NCBI RefSeq assembly: GCF_000172795.2
Contig: NZ_CP020952.1
Coordinates: forward strand, 310,001 to 374,000
Direction: 5' to 3'
Length of the DNA: 64,000 nucleotides
From: Rhizobium sp. CIAT894
GTDB taxonomy: Bacteria > Pseudomonadota > Alphaproteobacteria > Rhizobiales > Rhizobiaceae
Of this stretch, positions 53,193 through 60,485 are shown piece by piece (the stretch's first letter is position 1; the number at the start of each line of letters is the position of its first letter). The translations under genes and the position numbers were made by a program. Below the pieces are notes generated by a model. It searched no databases, was not told the DNA's origin, and worked only from the letters and a program-made list of their open reading frames with translations.

Positions 53193-53423
53193 TCAAATGA
53201 CGGTCTGCAACAGAAACGGTGAGCGCTCGAGCGGACGCTGGGCAAGAATCCTCAACATCGCTGGGCCTTGTATGCCGGTCGTCGTTATCGAGCGGCCGTC
53301 GTGATAGACCACCGTCATAACTTTGCTGAGGCTATCGTACCTGATTTGTGCGATCGTGCGCGTGTGAACCGGAAAGATGAATTCGTGGGGCTGAGATTTT
53401 CGCCCAGAGGTCTTCGAGGTCAT
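53193..53423 (-). CDS. Small KTSC-like protein
   Basis: A 76-residue protein. The stretch IAQIRYDSLSKVMTVVYHDG followed by a TTGIQGPAMLRIL segment resembles the KTSC domain (I-GYD---L-V-F-nG--Y-Y-gVp), a short beta-rich module often fused to or beside RNA-binding or stress genes. The last residues ERSPFLLQTVI fit the domain end. Its ATG overlaps the stop of a 29-codon ORF (ATGA). An exact EcfG-type site lies about 260 bases upstream, so both may be stress-induced. Confidence 0.6.
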   Translation of the reverse strand: MTSKTSGRKSQPHEFIFPVHTRTIAQIRYDSLSKVMTVVYHDGRSITTTGIQGPAMLRILAQRPLERSPFLLQTVI

Positions 53424-53509
53424 CGTGATGCCCCACCGAAATAATAGCAGGATTGACCCGGCTGTCCCCAGCTCGGGACGAGCATGATATTAGCCAGCAT
53501 ATCCCTCAT
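53420..53509 (-). CDS. Very short ORF (29 residues) coupled to the KTSC-like gene
   Basis: ATG 53509 has GGAG 7 bases upstream. The frame MRDMLANIMLVPSWGQPGQS then CYYFGGASR ends in a TGA that overlaps the start of the KTSC-like gene. It is the first plausible start after the EcfG-type promoter at 53683-53707, leaving a leader of about 170 bases. Could be a real small protein or a translational coupler. Confidence 0.35.
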   Translation of the reverse strand: MRDMLANIMLVPSWGQPGQSCYYFGGASR

Positions 53510-53682
53510 CGCGTGTCTCCACTGGAAAATCGATCGAACAACAGAGCCGCCAGCTCCGGCAATCGGGCCGGCGGCCTGCAAGACCTCGGCTGAACCCCAA
53601 CGATACCGATCAAGCACATATTGTTTCAATGGTCGCGTGACATCGGCGTGACACGCGGATCGCGGCTCGAAAACCCGTCCAG

Positions 53683-53707
53683 AACGGCTTCGTGCAGTGT
53701 CAGTTCC
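53683..53707 (-). promoter_or_regulatory. EcfG/RpoE2-type promoter facing the KTSC-like gene
   Basis: On the minus strand GGAAC (53707-53703), 16 bases, CGTT (53686-53683), an exact match. The gap 53510-53762 contains no other convincing gene, so the transcript has a long leader before 53509. Confidence 0.65.
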
Positions 53708-53762
53708 CTGGAAGCGGATGACCAGGCTGCTGCCTAAACCACTTAGAGGCGGCGGCCGTTCA

Positions 53763-54011
53763 TCAATGCAATCTTCTCGCCGTCCTGTGGACCGGGGCGG
53801 TCTGCGGCCAGCATTCGACGGCACGTGCAAGCGACCGAATGGCTTCATCCACGACGAAAACCGCATCCCCGAGCCGTTCGATCTCGTAATCGAGCTCGTA
53901 CATCTCAACTTCGCCAAGGCTCTTACTGTCCAGCAGCCGCCGGCTTGCCTCGATCAGGCGCTCCGTACGCCCAACAATATCAAGAGCGTCTCGTATGATG
54001 ATGTCGAGCAT
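53763..54011 (-). CDS. Small hypothetical helical protein
   Basis: An 82-residue protein, mostly helical and acidic: IIIRDALDIVGRTERLIEAS, EVEMYELDYEIERLGDAVFV, EAIRSLARAVECW. Such short two-helix proteins are common in rhizobial stress loci. ATG 54011 has GAGGG upstream; the frame is open to 54065 without a ribosome site. Family unknown. Confidence 0.5.
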   Translation of the reverse strand: MLDIIIRDALDIVGRTERLIEASRRLLDSKSLGEVEMYELDYEIERLGDAVFVVDEAIRSLARAVECWPQTAPVHRTARRLH

Positions 54012-54078
54012 GCAGTTGCCCTCGCTTGGATGATCAAGTGTCGGGCATAACAGGCATGCTGACAATCCCGAAATCTTG

Positions 54079-54486
54079 TCAGATGCGCTCCCGGATGGTG
54101 TCGTAAAGTTCCCTCAGATCGCGCAACGCCGGTTGATGGCGCGGCAGGGAGGCGCGGCGCGCGGCGAAGACGAACGCAGCCGCAGCCGCAGCCGCCGCAG
54201 CGAGGAGAAGCGTCGAGGCCGGATAACGCTTCACCGCCGCTTCTGTCTGACGCATTGCCTTCCCGGCACCGCCCTTTACCAATCGGGCGCCATCGAGGAA
54301 CTGCTGCCGGAGCGCGTCGATTTGCTGTCGCAGCGTGTTCAGCTCCTCCTGGAGACCGTGGTCAGGCTGCCGGGGAATGCCGACAGAGGCGGTGGCGGTA
54401 TCAATGACAGCCTTCGGGACCGGCTCGCCTATCCTCGCTCCTTTGGTGTCGAGCATCGTCGTCTGAGAATTCCTGCGTCGCGGCAT
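54079..54486 (-). CDS. Membrane-anchored protein resembling ElaB/YqjD (DUF883-like)
   Basis: A 135-residue protein: polar N-terminus, coiled coil (LQEELNTLRQQIDALRQQFL, about 47-66), then RYPASTLLLAAAAAAAAAFV (about 87-106) as a single membrane helix and a basic C-terminal tail. The order coiled coil-helix matches the ElaB/YqjD group, which in E. coli is stationary-phase induced and binds ribosomes at the membrane, though the helix is less C-terminal here. ATG 54486 has GGAG 8 bases before. It follows the lipoprotein gene by 52 bases and may share its EcfG-type promoter. Confidence 0.6.
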   Translation of the reverse strand: MPRRRNSQTTMLDTKGARIGEPVPKAVIDTATASVGIPRQPDHGLQEELNTLRQQIDALRQQFLDGARLVKGGAGKAMRQTEAAVKRYPASTLLLAAAAAAAAAFVFAARRASLPRHQPALRDLRELYDTIRERI

Positions 54487-54538
54487 GATCAATTCTCCTT
54501 CTCAGGGCGGCGCGCAAAATCGCTTCCGCACTTTTGCT

Positions 54539-54829
54539 CTAGTGGTCGTCGAGCGAGAAGATCGGCCGGTAGTGGCGCTCGGCGATGAGCAAGCTCCGGT
54601 CGGGCCGGATGATGTAAATTTCCTCGACCTCGCGCCCCCACTGATCTGTAAAGCTGTGCGGGAAGGAAGAACCGGCAGGCGATTTCGTCAGCTTTGCGCG
54701 CGGCTGACCATTATAGGTAATGCTGCCCGGAATAGGGGCCAGCCCCGCCGACGAGTAATTGCCTGAGCCAGTCGTGCAGCCCATCAATGCAACGGCAAAA
54801 ACCAGCCCCAATCCCATGCTCTGCTTCAT
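54539..54829 (-). CDS. Small lipoprotein of unknown function
   Basis: A 96-residue protein with a lipoprotein signal: MKQSMGLGLVFAVALMGC, lipobox LMGC, lipidated Cys at about 18. The mature chain is short and beta-rich (SITYNGQPRAKLTKSPAGSS, EVEEIYIIRPDRSLLIAERH). GGGAGGGG precedes ATG 54829; the upstream in-frame ATG 54862 would spoil the signal peptide. An EcfG-type promoter lies 52-76 bases upstream. Probably anchored in the outer or inner membrane. Confidence 0.7.
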   Translation of the reverse strand: MKQSMGLGLVFAVALMGCTTGSGNYSSAGLAPIPGSITYNGQPRAKLTKSPAGSSFPHSFTDQWGREVEEIYIIRPDRSLLIAERHYRPIFSLDDH

Positions 54830-54880
54830 CGACCCCTCCCGGCTTCGCTCTTTACGCGTCACTGATTTTATCGCCAGTGT

Positions 54881-54905
54881 AACAGGGGACGGCAGATATT
54901 GTTCC
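54881..54905 (-). promoter_or_regulatory. EcfG/RpoE2-type promoter of the lipoprotein gene
   Basis: On the minus strand GGAAC (54905-54901), 16 bases, TGTT (54884-54881); one mismatch to CGTT. The predicted leader to ATG 54829 is about 45 bases. Confidence 0.55.
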
Positions 54906-54943
54906 AGAATTCGGCTGAAAACCGGAACAGATCGCCCGCAACC

Positions 54944-54968
54944 GGAACAACCGCGCGATCGCGTCGTT
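54944..54968 (+). promoter_or_regulatory. EcfG/RpoE2-type promoter without an obvious gene
   Basis: On the plus strand GGAAC (54944-54948), 16 bases, CGTT (54965-54968), an exact match. Downstream lies only a 23-codon TTG-started frame (54999-55070 region) and the 3' end of the opposing RraA-like gene, where GCCGC-TTTA-GCGGC (55084-55097) forms a hairpin. It may drive a small or antisense RNA. Confidence 0.5.
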
Positions 54969-55090
54969 CGACCGGCAAAGAGGCGTCGGGCGGGGCGTTT
55001 GCTCGCCCTTGCCGAACAGCCCCCTACCCCGGCAATTCAGCCCGAGCCCAAAGCCCTTCTGTCGCGTTAGCTGACCGCCGATACGCCGCT

Positions 55091-55801
55091 TTAGCGGCCG
55101 TTCACCTTCCGCCAGTCTGCAAAGAGCGCCAGATTGCTTTCGTCGGTGGCCGGATAGAGACCAATGATCGTATGTCCTTGCTTGACGCGCTCGGTGACGA
55201 AATCCTCGTAAGCGGTCATATCGACCGCTTCGTCAGCGATCTCGTCGGCAATCTCAGCCGGAATAACGATTACGCTGTCGTCGTCGCCAACCATGATGTC
55301 GCCCGGGAAGACCGCGACATCCCCGCATCCGATCGGCACATTGATGTCGATCGCCTCGTGGAGCGTGAGATTGGTCGGGCTGGAGGGACGATGGTGATAG
55401 GCGGGTATATCAAGACCGCCGATGGTCATGGCGTCGCGGAAGCCGCCGTCGGTGACGACGCCGGCGCCGCCTCGCATCATCAGGCGGGTAATCAGTATGT
55501 CGCCGGCGGAGGCGGCGCGCGGATCCTTGCGGCTGTCCATCACCAGAACATGGCCTTCGGGACAGGTCTCGATGGCAAGCCGTTGCGGATGTTTCGGGTT
55601 GCGAAAGACGCTCATGGCGTTGCGGTCCTCGCGCGCCGGCATGTAACGCAGCGTGAAGGCTGGCCCGACCATATTGCGGCCCTTCGGTTGCACCGGCCGG
55701 ACATCCTGCACCGTCTGGTTTCTCAGGCCGCGCTTGAACAACGCCGAACAGAGCGTCGCGACGGAGACACCCATCAGCTTTTCGCGGGTTGCGGGGTTCA
55801 T
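55091..55801 (-). CDS. RraA-like/HMG aldolase family protein
   Basis: A 236-residue member of the RraA/4-hydroxy-4-methyl-2-oxoglutarate aldolase fold. The metal- and substrate-binding core GGAGVVTDGGFRDAMTIGGL (about 112-131) keeps the Arg-Asp pair of the active aldolases, and GDIMVGDDDSVIVIP follows. Active members cleave pyruvate from 4-hydroxy-2-oxo acids; RraA itself lacks activity. It follows an IlvD/Edd dehydratase by 62 bases, so it may cleave or process the 2-keto-3-deoxy acid the dehydratase makes. GGAGAAGG precedes ATG 55801. Confidence 0.88.
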   Translation of the reverse strand: MNPATREKLMGVSVATLCSALFKRGLRNQTVQDVRPVQPKGRNMVGPAFTLRYMPAREDRNAMSVFRNPKHPQRLAIETCPEGHVLVMDSRKDPRAASAGDILITRLMMRGGAGVVTDGGFRDAMTIGGLDIPAYHHRPSSPTNLTLHEAIDINVPIGCGDVAVFPGDIMVGDDDSVIVIPAEIADEIADEAVDMTAYEDFVTERVKQGHTIIGLYPATDESNLALFADWRKVNGR

Positions 55802-55863
55802 AATTCCTTCTCCTCATTCAAATTCAAGCGCCGAAACCGATTGGGATCAAACATCGTGGCGCC

Positions 55864-57600
55864 TCAGTTGATGGCCGGTTCAGGCGTCTTGCCGCCGAAT
55901 TCCGTCGTCAGGAAATCGAAGTCGCAGCCTTTGTCGGCCTGCTCGATATGGCTGGAGAACATGAAGCCGTAACCGCGCTCATAGTGCCGCTTGGGCGCCA
56001 CCCAGGCGGCCCGCCGCGCTGCGATCTCCTCTTCGGAAACCAGCATATTGAGGCTGCGCGTGGGAATATCGAGTTCGACCATGTCCCCGGTTCTCAGCAA
56101 TGCCAGAGGGCCGCCGATGTAAGATTCCGGCGCGACGTGCAGCACGCAGGCGCCGAAACTGGTTCCGGACATGCGGGCATCCGAGATGCGTACCATGTCG
56201 CGCAGGCCAAGCTTCAACAGCGCCTTCGGCATCGGGATCATGCCCCATTCCGGCATGCCCGGGCCGCCCTGCGGGCCGGCGTTGCGCAATACGAGCACGG
56301 TGTCCGGCGTCAGCGGATAATCGGGATCGTCGATGATCTTCTTCATCTCGGCATAGTTGTCGGCGACCAGCGCCGGGCCGCAATGGCGATGGAATTTTGG
56401 ATCGCAGGCCGCGGGTTTGATGACCGCGCCATCGGGACACAGGTTCCCCTTGAGCACCGCGAGCGAACCTTCGTGATAGACCGGGTTCGACAATGGCCGG
56501 ATAACGTCGTCATTGTAGATCTTCACCTGGTCGAGACCGTCCACCAGCGGTTTTCCCGTGACGGTAATCGCGGTTGGATCCAGCTTTTCGCCGAGTTGTT
56601 TCATCAGCGCACGCAAGCCGCCCGCATAAAAGAAATCCTCCATCAGGTAGGTCGAACCGGAAGGCCGGATGTTGGCAAGAACCGGCGTCGTGCGACCGAT
56701 GCGATCGAGGTCGTCGAGTTCCAGCGGGACGCCGGCGCGCCGCGCCATGGCGATCACGTGAATGATCGCATTGGTGGAGCAGCCGGTCGCCATGGCGACC
56801 GTGACGGCATTGTCGACCGCCGCCCGCGTAATGATCCGGTCCGGCGTCAGATCCTCCCATACCATATCGACGATCCGCCGCCCGCAGGCCGCCGACATGC
56901 GCTGGTGGTTGGCGTCGGCTGCGGGAATCGAGGACGCGCCCGGCAGCGTCAATCCCATAGCCTCGGCGATCGCCGTCATCGTCGACGCCGTGCCCATGGT
57001 CATGCAATGGCCGTAGCTGCGGGCAATCCCGCCTTCGATGCCCTGCCACTCCTCCTTGGTGATCGTGCCGGCGCGCCGCTCATCCCAATATTTGAAGCCG
57101 TCAGTCCCGGAGCCCAGCGTCTTGCCGGCATAATTGCCGCGAAGCATCGGACCGGCAGGCAGATAGACAAAGGGAATGCCCATGCTGACGGCGCCCATGA
57201 CAAGACCCGGCGTGGTCTTGTCGCAGCCCCCCATCAGAACGGCACCGTCGACAGGATGGCTCCGTAACAGCTCCTCGGTCTCCATCGCCAGCATATTGCG
57301 ATAGAGCATTGTGGTCGGCTTGACGAAGTTTTCGGAAAGGGAAAGGGCCGGCAGTTCCATGGGGAATCCGCCCGACTGAAGAATTCCCCGCTTCACCCAT
57401 TCGGCGCGCTCGCGGAAATGCATGTGGCAGGGCTGGGCATCGGACCAGGTGTTGATGACGGCGATGATCGGCTTTCCCTGCCAATCCTCCGGTGCATACC
57501 CCATCTGCATGGTCCGCGACCGGTGACCGAACGAGCGCTGATCATCCGGCAGCATCCATCGGGCCGACCGCAATTGCTCGTAAGTTTTCCCAGCGGCCAC
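55864..57600 (-). CDS. IlvD/Edd family sugar-acid dehydratase
   Basis: A 578-residue Fe-S dehydratase. The three cluster ligands are visible: Cys58 (DAQPCHMHF), Cys126 (GGCDKTTPG) and Cys199 (YGHCMTMGTASTM); the C-terminal DMVRISDARMSGTSFGACVL is the active-site loop. Length and motifs match the arabinonate/xylonate/gluconate dehydratases rather than dihydroxy-acid dehydratase (about 610). It converts an aldonic acid to the 2-keto-3-deoxy acid. The start is GTG 57600 with GGGAGAG upstream. Divergent to a GntR regulator and co-transcribed with the RraA-like gene. The exact aldonate is unknown. Confidence 0.92.
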   Translation of the reverse strand: MAAGKTYEQLRSARWMLPDDQRSFGHRSRTMQMGYAPEDWQGKPIIAVINTWSDAQPCHMHFRERAEWVKRGILQSGGFPMELPALSLSENFVKPTTMLYRNMLAMETEELLRSHPVDGAVLMGGCDKTTPGLVMGAVSMGIPFVYLPAGPMLRGNYAGKTLGSGTDGFKYWDERRAGTITKEEWQGIEGGIARSYGHCMTMGTASTMTAIAEAMGLTLPGASSIPAADANHQRMSAACGRRIVDMVWEDLTPDRIITRAAVDNAVTVAMATGCSTNAIIHVIAMARRAGVPLELDDLDRIGRTTPVLANIRPSGSTYLMEDFFYAGGLRALMKQLGEKLDPTAITVTGKPLVDGLDQVKIYNDDVIRPLSNPVYHEGSLAVLKGNLCPDGAVIKPAACDPKFHRHCGPALVADNYAEMKKIIDDPDYPLTPDTVLVLRNAGPQGGPGMPEWGMIPMPKALLKLGLRDMVRISDARMSGTSFGACVLHVAPESYIGGPLALLRTGDMVELDIPTRSLNMLVSEEEIAARRAAWVAPKRHYERGYGFMFSSHIEQADKGCDFDFLTTEFGGKTPEPAIN

Positions 57601-57656
57601 GGCTCTCTCCCAACTTTTTGCTTGCTCATCTCAGCCCTCGTAACTGATATTTTAGT

Positions 57657-57672
57657 TTGACATATATATCAA
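57657..57672. promoter_or_regulatory. Palindrome in the dehydratase/GntR divergent promoter
   Basis: TTGACATATATATCAA (57657-57672) is a 16-bp near-palindrome with one mismatched base pair, in the 139-bp gap between the two divergent genes. It could be the operator of the GntR protein, or a TTGACA -35 box reading rightward. Confidence 0.4.
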
Positions 57673-57739
57673 CGGGAACCTTGTATTCTTGTGCCTCAGG
57701 CCATGCAAAGCTATGAGTGGTGCGAAAGGAACGACCCAC

Positions 57740-58459
57740 ATGAATTCCCAGTTCGCCTCCACATTCGGCCTGACTGCACCCGGTTTTCCGGCCGCAGCCG
57801 GCAGCACGGTCCAGCGGGTCTATGACGATCTCAGGAAGCGGATCATCACCATCCAGCTGCCCCCGGACACCACGCTGTCACGCACTGAGCTTACCGAGAC
57901 CTATGAAGTCAGCCAGACTCCCATTCGTGACGCGCTTCAGCTTCTCAAACAGGAAGGCCTGGTTCGCATTCACCCGCAGTCCCGCACTGTGGTGACCAGG
58001 ATCGATGTCCTGCAAATTTACGAGGCGCATTTCCTTCGCGTCGCCCTGGAATCGGAAGTCTGCCGCCGCCTCGCGACCGATCCCGATCCGGATCCGAGCG
58101 TCCTCACCCGAGCCCGCTCGATCATCAAAATGCAGTCGGCGGTCGCCGACGACATCGATCAGATTGCCATGTTCCAGGAACTCGACGAGCTCTTTCACCA
58201 GACATTATTCGCAGGCGCCAAACGCAGCAGCCTGCATCAGCTGGTTCGCGAGCGCTCCGGCCATCTTGACCGCGTTCGTCGTCTGCATCTGCCCGAGAAG
58301 GGCAAGATCATAAGCATTCTCGATGGTCACCACGCCATCATCGACGCAATTACCGCCCGCGATGAACAGCGTGCCGTCGGCGCGATCCGTGAACATCTCA
58401 GCCAGACCGTCGCAAAAGTCGAAGAGCTCAGGAAGGCGTTTCCCGATTATTTCGTATGA
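57740..58459 (+). CDS. GntR-family (FCD) regulator of the dehydratase operon
   Basis: A 239-residue regulator: winged helix at about 20-88 (LSRTELTETYEVSQTPIRDA with the recognition helix, then LLKQEGLVRIHPQSRTVVTR) and FCD domain at about 95-225. ATG 57740 has AAAGGAA upstream; earlier in-frame ATGs (57689, 57713) lack ribosome sites. Divergent to the IlvD/RraA-like operon and separated by a palindrome, so it probably controls that operon. A hairpin (58474-58497, AAGGG/CCCTT core) follows the stop. Confidence 0.88.
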   Translation: MNSQFASTFGLTAPGFPAAAGSTVQRVYDDLRKRIITIQLPPDTTLSRTELTETYEVSQTPIRDALQLLKQEGLVRIHPQSRTVVTRIDVLQIYEAHFLRVALESEVCRRLATDPDPDPSVLTRARSIIKMQSAVADDIDQIAMFQELDELFHQTLFAGAKRSSLHQLVRERSGHLDRVRRLHLPEKGKIISILDGHHAIIDAITARDEQRAVGAIREHLSQTVAKVEELRKAFPDYFV

Positions 58460-58827
58460 ACCGGCCGCGCCGCAGCGAAGGGACTGACCCTTCCGCTTAC
58501 GGCACTGAAAACGCGTAAAAAATCCGGCGATGATTCCCTGTCGTTCGGTCGTTTGAGGCTTGCAAAAATCAGGGGAATACACTTTATGTGTGACAATGAA
58601 CCGCAAAACTACCTCTGCTAGAGAAAATGCTGCCGTCCATTCCCGGCGGAAGAGCGGCCATGTCTCTTCAGCCCAGCGGTTCCGACGGAGCCCGACCTCC
58701 TCGCCCCCCAATTAGCCGACCAGATGCAACCCTGACATCCCCGCCGCCTCTCAGACCCGAGAGGCTGCTCGGATATGTCCGGGAATTTCGCAATCCCCGC
58801 ATCCACTTTCGACATAAGGATATCTTC

Positions 58828-60015
58828 ATGAAGCATATGCGCAATTTTCACCTGATGATGGCAAGCACCGCCTTCCTGACACTCGCCGGTCCGGCGCTTG
58901 CTCTTGACGGCGCCGACATGATGAAGAAGCTCAATGCCGCAACCAGTGCGGGCGGCACGGTCATCACCTTCGAGAAGGCCGATGTCGATGGCGACACGGT
59001 AACGGCTACCGGCGTCCAGGTGGGATATGCCAATCTGCCCGGCGATACTTTGAAAATCGGCGAACTCACCTTCGAGGGCGTCGAGGAAACCGAAGGCGGC
59101 GGTTACCGCGCCAAGACCGTCTCTTTCCCGGATATCGACATGAGCCAGGAGGAAGGCCGCTTCTCCGCCAAGGACATCGAGATTACCGGCTTGACGATTC
59201 CCGCCAACGCAACGGGCGGCACGCTGAACGATATTCTCCTGTACGAGACGTTCAGCACCGGTCCGATCGCTGTCGACATCAAGGGCAAGGACGTCTTTGC
59301 CATCGAGGGTATCGAGTCGAACCTGGAACGCCAGGACGGCGGCTTTGCCTATGACGCCAATGTCGCCGGCCTGAAAGCCGACCTGTCGCAGGTCGAGGAT
59401 GCGAGCTCGAAGGAGGCCATCGAGAAACTCGGGCTGACGACGCTCGACGGCACGGTGACGATGAAGGGCAGCTGGGAAGTCGAAAGCGGCAAGATTGCTG
59501 TCGACGAATACGCTTTCGACTTCAAGAATATCGGCCGGCTGAATATCGCCGTCGACTTTTCCGGTTACACGCTGGGCTTCGTCAAATCGCTGCAGGAGGC
59601 GATGAAAACCGCCGAGGCCAATCCGAACAAGGAAGAGGCCAACCAAGCCGCCGGCCTGGCAATGCTGGGGCTGGTGCAGCAGCTGACGTTTAACAGCGCC
59701 TCGATCCGCTTCGACGATGCCTCGATCACCAAGAAGGCGCTCGACTATGCCGGTTCGCAGCAGGGCGTCACGGGCGAGCAACTGACGCAATCTTTGAAAG
59801 GCCTCGTACCGATAATGATGGCGCAGCTCAACCTCCCGGAGCTGCAAAACCAGGTATCGGCAGCCGTCAACACCTATCTCGACGCGCCGAAAAGCCTGAC
59901 GATCAGCGCCGCACCTGAAAAGCCGGTTCCATTTCCGATGATCATAGGCGCGGCCATGGGTGCTCCGAACACCATTCCTTCGGTACTCGGCGTCAAGGTC
60001 ACGGCGAACGACTAA
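58828..60015 (+). CDS. Large secreted protein of unknown function
   Basis: A 395-residue protein with a clear Sec signal (RNFHLMMASTAFLTLAGPAL, cut after ALA near 25). The mature chain alternates short beta-strands and helices with repeated motifs such as TFEKADVDGDTVTATGVQVG and TFEGVEETEGGGYRAKTVSF, suggesting a beta-rich periplasmic or surface protein. No cysteines, no membrane helix, no known domain recognised. AAGGA lies 7 bases before ATG 58828; the frame upstream to 58627 is Arg/Pro-rich and unlikely. The 368-bp gap before it shows no other gene. Function unknown. Confidence 0.75.
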   Translation: MKHMRNFHLMMASTAFLTLAGPALALDGADMMKKLNAATSAGGTVITFEKADVDGDTVTATGVQVGYANLPGDTLKIGELTFEGVEETEGGGYRAKTVSFPDIDMSQEEGRFSAKDIEITGLTIPANATGGTLNDILLYETFSTGPIAVDIKGKDVFAIEGIESNLERQDGGFAYDANVAGLKADLSQVEDASSKEAIEKLGLTTLDGTVTMKGSWEVESGKIAVDEYAFDFKNIGRLNIAVDFSGYTLGFVKSLQEAMKTAEANPNKEEANQAAGLAMLGLVQQLTFNSASIRFDDASITKKALDYAGSQQGVTGEQLTQSLKGLVPIMMAQLNLPELQNQVSAAVNTYLDAPKSLTISAAPEKPVPFPMIIGAAMGAPNTIPSVLGVKVTAND

Positions 60016-60132
60016 AGCGCGTCGCATCTCCCAGGGGCGGGTTTTCCGACCTGCCTCTGGTCCCTTCCCCAGACAACCAAACAACGTCGACGGTCGAGCC
60101 TGATTCCAGAAAAAGCGATTTCCCAGGAGTGG

Positions 60133-60294
60133 CTAAAGCTCGTCACTGCGACGCTTCACGACGTGCTTTAGCGCGATCATATGTCTTCGCCGCTCCAGCA
60201 GATAATCGGCATAGCCGACGCAGATGAACAGCAATGTCGGGCCGGCGTAGATGATGATCAGAGCCAATGCGATAACGATGAATGCGGTCGTCAT
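60133..60294 (-). CDS. Very small membrane protein (53 residues)
   Basis: The frame from ATG 60294 reads MTTAFIVIALALIIIYAGPT then LLFICVGYADYLLERRRHMI and a basic end ...KHVVKRRSDEL. Residues about 4-27 form one membrane helix; the polar tail is positively charged and likely cytoplasmic. A weak GGAA lies 8 bases upstream. The imperfect inverted repeat TAAAGC.CGTC/GACG.GCTTTA at the end of the gene could be its terminator. Small single-helix proteins of this type are common and usually regulatory; function unknown. Confidence 0.5.
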   Translation of the reverse strand: MTTAFIVIALALIIIYAGPTLLFICVGYADYLLERRRHMIALKHVVKRRSDEL

Positions 60295-60485
60295 GGTTTT
60301 GTTTCCATATTGGTCGTGCCGCAGTTAGAGCGGCGGAAGCGGATAGGCCCTCATCTCGACATTCGCTGTCCTTCTTTGTTCAAAATTCGCCGGCTCCGTA
60401 TTCGTTCCTTCTCGGATCGATTTCCATTCGCGCGACGGGCCAGATCGGGCGACAATCGCGAATCGGACAATTCGCTCAACCGCGA

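Noticed and set aside
53506..53619. 37-codon leftward frame ending on the ATG of the 29-codon ORF
   Set aside because: No ribosome site, Arg/Pro/Cys-rich; the ATGA overlap is probably chance.
54911..54935. Third GGAAC near 54924 as another EcfG-type promoter
   Set aside because: The bases 16-17 downstream read GAAC rather than CGTT.
57657..57672. FNR/FixK-type box TTGAC-N6-ATCAA
   Set aside because: The FNR box needs TTGAT-N4-ATCAA; spacing here is two bases too long and the left arm has a mismatch.
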